This document shows, in pieces, positions 53,658 to 62,902 of a stretch of DNA of 64,000 bases (its first letter is position 1; each line of letters begins with the position of its first letter). The position numbers were made by a program, and so were the translations under genes. Below the pieces are notes generated by a model. That model did no database searches. It saw only the letters and a program-made list of their open reading frames with translations, and was not told where the DNA came from. The DNA comes from Methanoregula sp. (lineage in GTDB: Archaea > Halobacteriota > Methanomicrobia > Methanomicrobiales > Methanospirillaceae): assembly GCA_028679075.1 (NCBI GenBank), contig JAJRCF010000001.1:186001-250000 (forward strand). The letters are read 5' to 3'.

Positions 53658-54425
53658 CTAGAATAATTCGGTATTGGAAGTAATCATCGGCGGGGGAGAC
53701 TCGAGCGCGACATTTGAGATGTCGTCTATGCTCCCGGTACCCCGGCTCCGGCCGCGGGACGAGGCCACCGATGCCGAGACCGAAGCCCACTTGATGTACG
53801 AGACCAGCTCTTCGGGAGAGTGGGCCTTGAGGAGGCCGATCTGGTCCTGGTTGACAAACTTCAGGAGTTCCGGTTCATTGTAATCCGATTCGTCGCCGAT
53901 CGCGATGGCGAGCCGGACTGCTTTCACGCCCCACGGGATCTTGGCCAGTTCGGCAATTGCATTGTCGTATTCCTCGCTGGGATCGGTACAGAACCCGTCG
54001 GAGACGAGGATGCAGACCGGGGGAAGGCCGCGGCGGGGCATGCGCTCGATCGAGAGCTCGTCAGCAAGCAGCCGGAGCGCCTTACCCGTCGCGGTCAGTC
54101 CTGAGGTCTCGAGTTCCGGCCACGAGAATTCTGCCACCGGCACCGGGTCGGGACCTACGTGCCATTCAGCATCGTCGGAGAACCTGATCGCCCGCATAAA
54201 GATCTCTACTTCCGGATAGGCCGCGACAGCTTTCTGGACTTCAGGAATTGCCTCGCGGATCGCCTGGTTCAGGGTCGCGATCTTCTTTCCCCGCATGGAG
54301 TCGGAACAATCGGCTATCCAGAAAAAGTGCAGTTTCTTACGGACTACCTGGCCGTCAGGAATCGGAACAGTATCTTCTATGGTATGACCCCCATTGCCAT
54401 ACCATTCATTCTGACAGATAACCAT
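53658..54425 (-). CDS. vWA-domain protein (TerY-like)
   Basis: The 255-aa protein is a von Willebrand factor A domain with MIDAS motif DCSDSMRGKK near residue 39, a later T in ETSGLTATGKAL near 112, and VSDGFCTDP near 140. TerY proteins of this size occur with PP2C and zinc-ribbon kinases. It is the first gene of the operon; GGTGA lies before the ATG. The C-terminal 40 residues are low complexity. The target of the module in archaea is unknown. Confidence 0.85.
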   Translation of the reverse strand: MVICQNEWYGNGGHTIEDTVPIPDGQVVRKKLHFFWIADCSDSMRGKKIATLNQAIREAIPEVQKAVAAYPEVEIFMRAIRFSDDAEWHVGPDPVPVAEFSWPELETSGLTATGKALRLLADELSIERMPRRGLPPVCILVSDGFCTDPSEEYDNAIAELAKIPWGVKAVRLAIAIGDESDYNEPELLKFVNQDQIGLLKAHSPEELVSYIKWASVSASVASSRGRSRGTGSIDDISNVALESPPPMITSNTELF

Positions 54426-54538
54426 ATAAGTTCACCGTTTTCCGGGGAGTTCCGGGAGGATGGGCCATTTCAAAACGGCCGATTCCAAAAAGAGGCAATA
54501 TATGCTGGTGAAAAATAAAAAAAAGTGGATCTGACGGC

Positions 54539-55921
54539 CTAGAATTTCTTGACGGCCTGCACGAGCTTCCCGACCGACTCCTGTGCATCGCCATAGAGCA
54601 TCCGGGTGTTGTCCCGGTAGAACAGGTCGTTCTCGATCCCGGAGAACCCTTTTCCCTGCCCGCGCTTGAGGACGATCACGTTCTTTGCCTGGTCAACATC
54701 GAGAATCGGCATGCCGAAGAGCGGGCTGCCCTGCCGGTGTGCTGCCGGGTTGACGACATCGTTTGCACCGATGACGAGGACAACATCCGTGCTCGGGAAC
54801 TCCGGGTTGATCTCGTCCCGGTCGAAGAGGTGGTCGTACGAGACGCCGGCCTCGGCGAGAAGGACGTTCATGTGCCCGGGCATCCGCCCGGCAACCGGGT
54901 GGATGGCGAACTTTACCTGGACGTTCCTGCTCTCGAGCAGGTCGGTCAGTTCCTTGACCTTCTGCTGGGCCTGGGCAACTGCCATGCCATAGCCGGGGGC
55001 AACGACCACGGTGTTCGCGTACGCGAGCAGGACCGCGACGTCATCGGTCTCGATCGACTTCATGCTGCCCTGTATCTCGACGTTCTCTTCCGTTGCGCCG
55101 AACGCCCCGAAGAAGACGTTCGTGATCGAGCGGTTCATTGCCTTTGCCATGTTGAGCGTGAGCAGGGTACCTGCGGCACCGACGATGATACCCGCGACCA
55201 CCATCGCATAGTTGGGGGTTGCAAACGAGAACCCGTCAAGCGCAACCGCAAGGCCGGTGAAGGCATTGTACATCGAGATCACGACCGGCATGTCGGCCCC
55301 GCCGATCGGGAGCGTCATGAGGAGCCCAAAGCCGAGCGAGAGGACAAAGAACAGCGGGAGATACATGGCAACGGAGAGCGGGAGCCAGGCCGGCTGCAGG
55401 ATAACGAGCACACCGGAGATGATGGCAAGGGCAAGCACCACCATGTTGACGACCTGCTGGCCGGGGAAGGTGATCGGCCGCGGGCGCATCCAGCCATGGA
55501 GTTTCATGAATGCGATGATGCTCCCGGTGAAGGAGATGGCACCGATAAGGCCGCCAATGACCGCAAGGGAACCGGTGGTGGCATTTGTTGTACCCAGGAG
55601 TGCGACCGCCGAGATCCCGGCCGCCGCGCCGCCGCCCATGCCGTTGTAGAGCGCGATCATCTGGGGCATGTCGGTCATCGCGACACGCTTTGCCGCGAGG
55701 TAACCGAACCCGCCGCCGATCACGATCGCGATGGCGATCAGGGCAAGGTTGGTGAGGCCGGGGGTGAAGAACGTTGCGAGCGTCGCAATCAGCATCGCGG
55801 CGCCGGCCCAGACGATCCCGCTCCGGGCGGTGAGCGGGTGGCTCATCCGCTGCATGCCGATGATGAAGAAGAAGATCGTCACGATGTAGACCGGGTCGAT
55901 CAGCCACGAGAGGTCTGCCAT
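54539..55921 (-). CDS. pntB: NAD(P) transhydrogenase beta subunit PntB
   Basis: PntB (460 aa from the ATG at 55921) combines eight or so membrane helices with a C-terminal NADP(H)-binding domain, including GYGMAVAQAQQKVKEL near residue 323, HPVAGRMPGHMNVLLAEA and NDVVNPAA. The enzyme couples hydride transfer between NADH and NADP+ to proton flow. An upstream in-frame extension of 22 codons is rejected because it overlaps pntAB. The stop is TAG. The gap to pntAB is one base. Confidence 0.93.
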   Translation of the reverse strand: MADLSWLIDPVYIVTIFFFIIGMQRMSHPLTARSGIVWAGAAMLIATLATFFTPGLTNLALIAIAIVIGGGFGYLAAKRVAMTDMPQMIALYNGMGGGAAAGISAVALLGTTNATTGSLAVIGGLIGAISFTGSIIAFMKLHGWMRPRPITFPGQQVVNMVVLALAIISGVLVILQPAWLPLSVAMYLPLFFVLSLGFGLLMTLPIGGADMPVVISMYNAFTGLAVALDGFSFATPNYAMVVAGIIVGAAGTLLTLNMAKAMNRSITNVFFGAFGATEENVEIQGSMKSIETDDVAVLLAYANTVVVAPGYGMAVAQAQQKVKELTDLLESRNVQVKFAIHPVAGRMPGHMNVLLAEAGVSYDHLFDRDEINPEFPSTDVVLVIGANDVVNPAAHRQGSPLFGMPILDVDQAKNVIVLKRGQGKGFSGIENDLFYRDNTRMLYGDAQESVGKLVQAVKKF

Positions 55922-55922
55922 T

Positions 55923-56234
55923 TCAGGCCTCCTTGCCGGGCTTCTTTCCGCTGCGATCGAACATCTGGAGGATACGCTCCGTGACAACGTAGCCGCCGGT
56001 CACGTTCGCTGCACCGAGGACGACCGCCACAAAACCGATCGCCTGTTCGAGCGGCGTTGTCGCGAGGCCGAGGGCGACCATGGCGCCGACGAGCACGATA
56101 CCGTGGATGAAGTTCGAGCCGCTCATCAGCGGCGTGTGAAGGATCGCGGGGACCCGGCTGATGACGACATAGCCGGTAAACGCGGCCAGCATCACGATGT
56201 AGACAGCAGTCCAGAGCATGGTTGAATCGGTCAT
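55923..56234 (-). CDS. pntA: NAD(P) transhydrogenase alpha subunit, membrane part (PntAB)
   Basis: The 103-aa protein is the separate membrane portion of the alpha subunit: three helices with VISRVPAILHTPLMSGSNFIHGIVLVGAMVAL near residues 23-54, a highly conserved transhydrogenase stretch. In many bacteria this part is fused to the NAD-binding part. It overlaps the 5' gene by 4 bases and is followed directly by pntB. Confidence 0.92.
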   Translation of the reverse strand: MTDSTMLWTAVYIVMLAAFTGYVVISRVPAILHTPLMSGSNFIHGIVLVGAMVALGLATTPLEQAIGFVAVVLGAANVTGGYVVTERILQMFDRSGKKPGKEA

Positions 56235-57373
56235 AATTTTCCTCCGGTGATGAGATCGAGCGTTGGTTTATGGCGCACCTCTCCGGCGTGGACGAGGAGG
56301 CTTGCGACCAGGATCTCGTCGGTGAATTCCGTGACAAGGGCCCCGTCCTTGTCAACGAGGAGCGTAAGGAACGACTGGAGGTTCTTTGCGTACATCTGGC
56401 TTGTGTGGAACGGGATCCGGGCCGGGAGGTTCTGCGGCCCGATGATCAGGACGCCGTGCTCCCGGATGGTCTTGCCGGCCTGAGTCAGCTCGCAGTTGCC
56501 ACCCGATTCGGCAGCCATGTCGATGATGACGGCGCCCGGCCGCATCGTGGCAACGGTCTCTCTGGTAACAAGGACGGGGGCCTTCCGGCCGGGGATCGCA
56601 GCGGTCGTGATGACAATGTCCGCCCGTGCAACGGCGGCGGAGACCATCTGCTGCTCCTGCGCCTTCTCTTCAGGAGTGAGCTCGCGGGCATAGCCGCCCT
56701 GGCCTTCGGCATTGATCTCGAGTTCGAGGAACTTGGCGCCAAGGCTCCGGACCTGTTCGCCGGCAGCGCGCCGGACATCGTAGGCCTCGACAAGGGCGCC
56801 GAGCCGTTTTGCCGTGGCAATTGCCATGAGACCGGCAACGCCGGCACCAAGGATGAGGATGGTTGCCGGCCGTATCGTGCCGGCGGCCGTTGTCAGCATC
56901 GGGAGGAACTTGGGGCAGTTGTCGGCACCCATAACGGCTGCCACGTACCCGCCGGCCGTTGCCTGTGAGCTGAGTGCATCCATGCTCTGGGCGCGGGTGA
57001 TCCGCGGTACGAGCTCGAGAGCGAACGCGGTGATCTTCCGGTCGCGCATCCGGGCGATCGCCTCAAGGTTGTTTGCGGGGTTCATGAACCCGATGACGAT
57101 CGTACCCTCGGCGAGCTGATCGACATCGGCAACGGTCGGGGGCTGGACCCGGAGGACGATCCGGGCGCCGTCCAGCAGCTCTTTTCGGCCGGACACAATG
57201 GTTGCACCGGCTGCCCTGAAGAGATCGTCGGGATAGTATGCACCCGTTCCCGCATCATGCTCGACACGGACGGTATAGCCGGACTTCGTGAACTTCTGGA
57301 CAACTTCCGGCACAGACGCCACGCGCTGTTCACCCGGGGCCTGTTCCCTGGGAACGGCAATGACGACCGTCAT
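56231..57373 (-). CDS. pntA: NAD(P) transhydrogenase alpha subunit, NAD-binding part (PntAA)
   Basis: The 380-aa soluble subunit belongs to the alanine dehydrogenase/PNT family: VPREQAPGEQRVASVPEVV near residue 7, the Rossmann motif ILILGAGVAGLMAIATAKRLGALV near 170, and AAIPGRKAPVLVT near 255. It binds NAD(H). It is the first gene of a three-gene operon that makes the full proton-translocating enzyme. The region 57374-57528 upstream holds no gene. Confidence 0.92.
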   Translation of the reverse strand: MTVVIAVPREQAPGEQRVASVPEVVQKFTKSGYTVRVEHDAGTGAYYPDDLFRAAGATIVSGRKELLDGARIVLRVQPPTVADVDQLAEGTIVIGFMNPANNLEAIARMRDRKITAFALELVPRITRAQSMDALSSQATAGGYVAAVMGADNCPKFLPMLTTAAGTIRPATILILGAGVAGLMAIATAKRLGALVEAYDVRRAAGEQVRSLGAKFLELEINAEGQGGYARELTPEEKAQEQQMVSAAVARADIVITTAAIPGRKAPVLVTRETVATMRPGAVIIDMAAESGGNCELTQAGKTIREHGVLIIGPQNLPARIPFHTSQMYAKNLQSFLTLLVDKDGALVTEFTDEILVASLLVHAGEVRHKPTLDLITGGKL

Positions 57374-57528
57374 GCAATCCCTCCTTCCGGATTGGCCCTG
57401 ATGATTTCCCTTGCTTCCTGTACATTGACGGGGGTGCTCACACTTCCCACCATACCTGTCCGGCTTTTTCGCTATGGAACAACCTGTTCACTCCATCGAT
57501 GATCTGCAATGTATCGTATAGATTGGAA

Positions 57529-59160
57529 TTATAGCTTCTTTATTTTACGCACACGGACGGCAACACCGCGGCGCGAACGCAGCATCTCACCAGCCGGAAG
57601 CGCTGCCCGGCCGGTGGCGATCACCCGCTTACCCACCACCAGGACCTCGTCACCGTCCCGTATTGCAGGGTCTGCCCCGGTCACACCGGGGACGAGCACG
57701 TCGCCTTCCGGTATGAAATCATCGATGGTGACGCGGTACCCTTCTCCGATCAGGGCCCAGCCATCGAACGTAGGGCGGAGGAGACCGGTACCGGTGTCGA
57801 GCGAGAAGAGCTGGGTAGTGCCTTTGCTCCAGAACAATTCGAGGTTACGGCCGCGCGGCATCATCCCTTTTGTGTCTATGTCGGCACCGAACTGGTACGA
57901 GAGCATGCCATGCAACCGGTCATCCTTGATCTTCCGTTCACCGGCAAGGCTCGCGTCCAGTGCATTCAGGGCGGTCGGGCCTGCCGGGTTTTCCGTGCAG
58001 GAATATTCAAGCGTGATACCACAGAGTTCTGCGGCCTGCCGTGCGACGGTGAGTGCGCCGCCTTCGAGATGCGCGATGATCCGGCGGTACTGGTGGCGCG
58101 AGAAGTACCGTGCAAGGATGCCGGAGATAACCGCACATTCCTCTGCATCCCAGTACCCGGTCACCGGGACATCGTAGTGGGCTGCGGGGTACACACACTC
58201 GAGCTCGCGGGGGACGAGGCCGAGCGGTGACGTGACAATAAGTTCGTGGGCACGCCCGCCAATTGCTGCCTGGAATCGCCGGTGGCTCTTCGATAGCGAG
58301 TAGGGCTTCCGTGCCGAGCAGGGAAGGAGCACGGCAACATCGCACCGGGGCGGGACATACCGTGCCAGGAGCCGTTCGGCAAAACGCTGCACCTCGGCCC
58401 GCTGCATGGACTCGCCGGAGTTAGCCCGCATGACACCGCTCCGGGCCACGGGCTCTACGGACTCCATGAACGCATAATGGCGGTCGAGATGGCGGAGGAT
58501 CGCGACCTGGTTTGCATCCATCCGGCAGCGGGACTCAACCAGTTCCCGGAGCTGCGCCTGCTGGATGAAACGGGAGACGAGCGCAATCTCGTGCCGGAGC
58601 GCTTCGCGGTTGTGCTCCTGCAGGTCCCCGGCTTTGCACCCGGGACAGGTGCAGATACCGGCTTCCATGGCATCAGCCGGGAAATCCCCCTCGGGCGTGC
58701 AGAACCGGCCCTGTGCTGACCTGAGGTCAACGGCGGTGTAATCAAAGAGTTCAAAGCCGGAATAACAGAGGATCGCGACTGTTGACGGCAGGGCAGACGC
58801 GGGGGCGTACCACGCGGTGTCGGCAGGAGTTTTCTCCTTGAGCCCGACAAGCCAGTCAACGTAGTTCCGTGGATTGGCAAACGCGGTGTGCAAGTTTGCG
58901 GCCATGACACAGTCGCCGCTCTCCGCGGCATTCTCCCGCTGGGGATGGATGATGACCGGGGCGTCCGTAATGACCGGGGGGAACTCCCGGACCAGTGTTG
59001 CGGGAGCAGACAGGGGTATATTGATCGACGGGGACTCGGCAAGGGCAGGGAACAGGACATCGGTCTCGGCTGCCGCGGGAAGCTTCACGATTGCGGTGCC
59101 GGTCTCAAGCATGCCGATCCGGGCAAGCCCGTCCCGTTTCCGGATATCAAACCTCGTCAT
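57529..59160 (-). CDS. arcS: Archaeosine synthase ArcS (TGT-like with PUA domain)
   Basis: ArcS helps convert preQ0 in tRNA position 15 to archaeosine. The protein (543 aa from the ATG at 59160) has a TGT-like domain, a [10 protein letters not shown] zinc-like motif near residue 170, the family hallmark [16 protein letters not shown] near 279, and a C-terminal PUA domain (about 466-543, [25 protein letters not shown]). It overlaps the tgtA stop by 14 bases. The frame opens further upstream, but that part overlaps tgtA. Confidence 0.9.
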   Translation of the reverse strand: MTRFDIRKRDGLARIGMLETGTAIVKLPAAAETDVLFPALAESPSINIPLSAPATLVREFPPVITDAPVIIHPQRENAAESGDCVMAANLHTAFANPRNYVDWLVGLKEKTPADTAWYAPASALPSTVAILCYSGFELFDYTAVDLRSAQGRFCTPEGDFPADAMEAGICTCPGCKAGDLQEHNREALRHEIALVSRFIQQAQLRELVESRCRMDANQVAILRHLDRHYAFMESVEPVARSGVMRANSGESMQRAEVQRFAERLLARYVPPRCDVAVLLPCSARKPYSLSKSHRRFQAAIGGRAHELIVTSPLGLVPRELECVYPAAHYDVPVTGYWDAEECAVISGILARYFSRHQYRRIIAHLEGGALTVARQAAELCGITLEYSCTENPAGPTALNALDASLAGERKIKDDRLHGMLSYQFGADIDTKGMMPRGRNLELFWSKGTTQLFSLDTGTGLLRPTFDGWALIGEGYRVTIDDFIPEGDVLVPGVTGADPAIRDGDEVLVVGKRVIATGRAALPAGEMLRSRRGVAVRVRKIKKL

Positions 59161-60601
59161 CTGCGGTCTCCATGTCCCCGAGTTCCTGCTGCACGAGTGC
59201 AGCCCATGCCGGGCCGCACGCGATGACAATCCTGCTCTCCGGGTGGCTGTCGGCAAGGGCCCGTATGCCCCGGCACCCCTGCCGGACCATCGCATCATCC
59301 CATTCCGGGAGCTCGCACGGGCCGATGGGGAAGGTCTCTCTCAGTTCTGCCGGGTACGGCCCGAACGGGGGCTTGAAGGATAGCGTGTCGTCGTACCCTT
59401 CCCGCACCCTGCCATCGATCAGGATGAGGACATTCTTCCCAAGCGGGAGCCGGGCAAGCTGCTGCTGGTACCGCAGGACCTCAGTGCGCCGGCAGCTCTC
59501 ATCGCCGCGGTAAAAGAACCGGCGTTTCGAGGCCCGGTCGTGCTCCGCGATGGCCGGGGCATGGTCAAGGAGCGCCCGGTACCCGGAGAGGAGTTGGGGG
59601 TGGCCCCGGCACCGCTCGTCAACGAGTTCCCAGAGCGTGCCGTCCACGATTGCCTGCCGGACCCGGGAGATCTCGGCGAGCGTGACATACAGGTTATGGA
59701 GCGCGAGCAGGCGTTCGCGGTCGGGGGCGGCCCGGAGTTCTTCGGCTGTGTGCGACCGGCAGACACTGCAGGCGCAGGGCAGGTCCGCAAGTTCCTCGAT
59801 CCGGTAACTGCCGTGGGAGGTGAGGTATCGCCCGTCCTTTGCATAGAGAGCATAGGCAGCTGAGTCGAACAGGTCGCAGCCCATCGCTGTCGCGAGTGCG
59901 AACATCGAGGGGTGGCCGGCACCGAACAGGTGTACGCAGGCCGAGGGGGAGAGGGTCCGTTTTGCGGCCATCACGACCTTTACGAGCTCGCGATACCGGT
60001 AGGACTCCATGAGGGGGACAACCGCACCGATGGGGCAGAACGAGAAGCCGAGTTCGGTCACTTTCCGTCCCGATAACTCGCGGAGGTCTTCGAAATTCCC
60101 TCCCTGTACCGGCCCGGCAATCGGTGCGTCGCTGCCAAAAACTTCTTTTGCCTCGGTGAGCCGCTGGAGGGTGATCGCAAGCTCGCGTTCGGTGGTCTCG
60201 CGGTCCGCGGCGGGAGAGGTGGGGATATCAAGGGGTACCCAGATGTCACTGCCGATATCACGTTGGAACGAGAGCGTCTCCGTGTTGGTGATGGAGACCT
60301 GCCCGTACACCGAGAGTTGGAACGAACCGGAGTCGGTCATGATCACTCCGTCAAAATCGAGGACCTTGTGCAGCCCCTCGTCAAGGGCACGGGCCCGGAA
60401 CTGCTTACTCTGCGAGAAGATGTAGGCATTGGTGATGAGCGCCTCAACACCCATCTCCTGCATCTCCTTTGGCGAGACGAGCTGGAGGTGGGGGTTGATG
60501 ACCGGCAGCAGGGCCGGCGTCTTCACTGTCTTCTTCCCGACCGCCAGTTTCCCGCAGCGCCCCGCGCAGTCGCTGTACAGACTTTCAAATGCAATAGCCA
60601 T
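59147..60601 (-). CDS. tgtA: Archaeosine tRNA-guanine transglycosylase (arcTGT)
   Basis: This 484-aa enzyme exchanges guanine-15 of tRNA for preQ0. It has the TGT barrel features [15 protein letters not shown] near residue 88, [15 protein letters not shown] near 163 and the zinc-ligand motif CACSVCRS near 277. The C-terminal part is shorter than in arcTGT with a PUA domain; the PUA is supplied by ArcS in the next gene. It overlaps arcS by 14 bases, so the pair acts in one pathway. Confidence 0.95.
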   Translation of the reverse strand: MAIAFESLYSDCAGRCGKLAVGKKTVKTPALLPVINPHLQLVSPKEMQEMGVEALITNAYIFSQSKQFRARALDEGLHKVLDFDGVIMTDSGSFQLSVYGQVSITNTETLSFQRDIGSDIWVPLDIPTSPAADRETTERELAITLQRLTEAKEVFGSDAPIAGPVQGGNFEDLRELSGRKVTELGFSFCPIGAVVPLMESYRYRELVKVVMAAKRTLSPSACVHLFGAGHPSMFALATAMGCDLFDSAAYALYAKDGRYLTSHGSYRIEELADLPCACSVCRSHTAEELRAAPDRERLLALHNLYVTLAEISRVRQAIVDGTLWELVDERCRGHPQLLSGYRALLDHAPAIAEHDRASKRRFFYRGDESCRRTEVLRYQQQLARLPLGKNVLILIDGRVREGYDDTLSFKPPFGPYPAELRETFPIGPCELPEWDDAMVRQGCRGIRALADSHPESRIVIACGPAWAALVQQELGDMETADDEV

Positions 60602-60654
60602 TCCGCACCGTGATGTCGCTTTATATGGGCTCTCTTCAGGTTAAACGGTTGCCC

Positions 60655-61218
60655 TCACTTTTTTTCCGAGAAGATCTGTCCTTCAAAGGTGAGGATCTCG
60701 ACCGAGGGGTAGGTCCAGCACCGGTTGGGAAGGCCGGCCTTCATGCAGGTATGGTCGAGGAAGGTGGTTGCGTCCCAGCCGTACTCGGTGGCCACTTGGG
60801 GGAGGAGGAGCCCGCTCGTCCCCATGCCCCGCGCGATGAGCCCGTGTTTGCCGACAATGACTTTGCCGGGACGTTCCGGGGGATCGCCTTTTATGGGTTC
60901 AGGCACGGTAAGGATCGTGACCTCCACGGTGACCTGATCCAGTTCCTCCTTCCGTACCGGGGGAAACCGGGGGTCCTCGAGGGCGGCTGCGCCGGCAGCA
61001 TGTTCGATTGCCTCCCCGAGCGGCATCACGGGATACGGGAGCCCGATGCACCCGCGGAGCTCGCCGTCCTTACTGAGCGTGACAAAAACCCCGCGCTTCT
61101 CGTTAAAAACGGGTGTGAGTTTCAGCGCGGGTTTGGGTTTTTTTGCGCAGATATATTCAATGGCGCCGCGTGCGGATCGGAGCGCCATGTGACCCTCTTC
61201 CGGTGTGAGCAACTGCAT
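60655..61218 (-). CDS. AMMECR1 domain protein
   Basis: The protein (187 aa from the ATG at 61218) has the AMMECR1 hallmark LRGCIGLPYPVMPLGEAIEHAA near residue 54 and the later KVIVGKHGLIARGMGTSGLLLPQVA near 121. The family is universal in archaea and eukaryotes, of unknown catalytic role, sometimes linked to radical SAM and MEMO genes, which are not seen next to it here. The longer frame from 61266 is less likely. Confidence 0.88.
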   Translation of the reverse strand: MQLLTPEEGHMALRSARGAIEYICAKKPKPALKLTPVFNEKRGVFVTLSKDGELRGCIGLPYPVMPLGEAIEHAAGAAALEDPRFPPVRKEELDQVTVEVTILTVPEPIKGDPPERPGKVIVGKHGLIARGMGTSGLLLPQVATEYGWDATTFLDHTCMKAGLPNRCWTYPSVEILTFEGQIFSEKK

Positions 61219-61364
61219 GGCTGTTCCCTGTTCCTGTGACTGTCTATAGTGCATCTTGGATAACAATCTATCGAACCGGGCGGACTGCCCTGCGGGCGGC
61301 AGCCGGTTCCGGAAGCGAAGGGTACTGGCGCTGCGCTTATCTCCTCCGCCGTCCCATAGGTATC

Positions 61365-61700
61365 CGAGAGGGAGAGAGCGGCCGACGGTAACTTAAGTGT
61401 TGCTGAGGAAAGTCCCCCCACCCACCGGGCACGCAGCCGTACGCAAGTACGGGTGGCGAGAGTCACGGCAATGGCACAGAAACGACACGGCCTGCCAGCA
61501 GTGATGAAGCGGTTGAGCCGGAAACGGCGAGAAGCACTTTGTGCGAGTAACCCGCTGAGCGTTTACGGGCAGGATACGGTGAAACGGCGAATCCCTGCGG
61601 GTGCAAGTCAGAACAGGACAATGGAGCGCTCGGTATCCGTCCGGGTATGACGCAGAGCTGAATGCCGCTAAAACAAAAGGAGGCTTACTCCTCCCACTCG
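61365..61700 (+). ncRNA. rnpB: RNase P RNA (archaeal type)
   Basis: The RNA component of RNase P matures tRNA 5' ends. Conserved elements in order are GAGGAAAGTCC (about 61406-61416), a CGAATCCCTGCG-like loop region, and near the 3' end a GACGCAGAGCTGAATGCC segment followed by ACAAAAGGAGGCTTACT, the P4 partner. Possible P1 arms are CGAGAGGGAG at 61365-61374 and CTCCCACTCG at 61691-61700, pairing with one mismatch, which sets the boundaries. Both ends are estimated by eye and could be off by several bases. Confidence 0.88.
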
Positions 61701-61851
61701 CTTTCTTCTGGCAATTTTCGTTAGTTTTAGTCTTCCTGACAGCAGGCGCTTTCTCTTTTCATATTGGAGTGCATGGTATTCTCCTGGCCCGGCTTCAATA
61801 CAGCAAGCTATTAAATCAGGATTTTCAGAGTACGTATTGAGGGAGTTCATC

Positions 61852-62895
61852 GTGGATCATCGATCTTTTTCATGGAAAAGTGCGTACCGGTATCTCATCG
61901 TTATCGCCTGCATTGCCATACTGGTCATACCCGTTTCAGCGGTTACCTTAACGCCCGGCTCTTCATCCGGTTCCGCCACCATCTCGAAAGGCGACCCGGT
62001 CTATATCCAGGGCGTGGCCACCGGCCACCCCCGCAATGGTCTCCAGGTATGGGAGATCGGTTACAATACCGTGAAAGTTTCAACAATCTCTGTCAACGAC
62101 GACAACACCTATTCGTACGAAGTGAAGTCTGCCGATACGCAGGGCCTTGCATCCGGCCAGTACGTTGTCATTGTCCAGCACCCGATGATGAACGGGGAAT
62201 TCGATATTTACTACTCGCCTTCGACCGGGCAGGTGATCAACCGGCAGCTGAATGGCGGGACTTCGATATTCCAGCTGACCAGGAGCGGGAGTCTGCAGAG
62301 CACCGATGCAGCATCCGCACTCATGAAGGCGATCAACAGCCAGAATATCGACGATACGTTTGCCTCGTCCTCCTTTTACGTCAGCCCGCCGGATGCACTC
62401 ATCCATCCCGTTGGCGACCATGTAGTCGGGGATAAATTCACCATCACCGGCTCCACCAACCTCGCCGTTGGTGACAAACTGCAGGTGGATGTCTATTCTT
62501 CATCCTTTACACCGACATTGAAGAGCCAGTCCGGGGAGTATTCAGGGGCAAGCGGCGTAGTGGAGGTGATGCCCGGCAGCAATGGCCGCAACCAGTGGTC
62601 GTTTGACATTGATGCATCGACGTTCAAGCCGGATGAGTATATTGTGACAGTCGCCGGCATTATCCAGGATGTCCGGGGTTCAGAGACGTTTAATATCCTC
62701 CCGTCATCCCCTGCAACAATTCAGGTCACCGCGACCGCCATGACAACGGGAACGGTTGCTCAACCAACACCTGTATCTGCGATCACGACAACTCCAACGC
62801 ACGTACCTACAACCCTGCATTCTTCCCTGCCACTCTGGGTCAGCGCAGGTGCGGTATTCGGGATAATAATGGTATTCAACAAAAGAAAGGACTGA
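61852..62895 (+). CDS. Secreted DUF3821-like surface protein with membrane anchor
   Basis: The 347-aa product has a signal peptide (core YLIVIACIAILVIPVSA), a beta-rich region that looks like DUF3821 with ISKGDPVYIQGVATGHP near residue 45 and VGDKFTITGSTNLAVGDKLQVDVYSS near 193, a Thr/Pro linker near 296-323, and a C-terminal helix ending NKRKD. Such proteins are common in Methanomicrobiales envelopes. I place the start at the GTG at 61852, with GAGGGAG 6-7 bases upstream, rather than at the TTG at 61837. Confidence 0.65.
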   Translation: MDHRSFSWKSAYRYLIVIACIAILVIPVSAVTLTPGSSSGSATISKGDPVYIQGVATGHPRNGLQVWEIGYNTVKVSTISVNDDNTYSYEVKSADTQGLASGQYVVIVQHPMMNGEFDIYYSPSTGQVINRQLNGGTSIFQLTRSGSLQSTDAASALMKAINSQNIDDTFASSSFYVSPPDALIHPVGDHVVGDKFTITGSTNLAVGDKLQVDVYSSSFTPTLKSQSGEYSGASGVVEVMPGSNGRNQWSFDIDASTFKPDEYIVTVAGIIQDVRGSETFNILPSSPATIQVTATAMTTGTVAQPTPVSAITTTPTHVPTTLHSSLPLWVSAGAVFGIIMVFNKRKD

Positions 62896-62902
62896 CCTGA
62901 TC

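Noticed and set aside
54737-55984. 415-codon open frame on the + strand
   Set aside because: It is antisense to pntB; the translation is rich in charged residues and lacks motifs.
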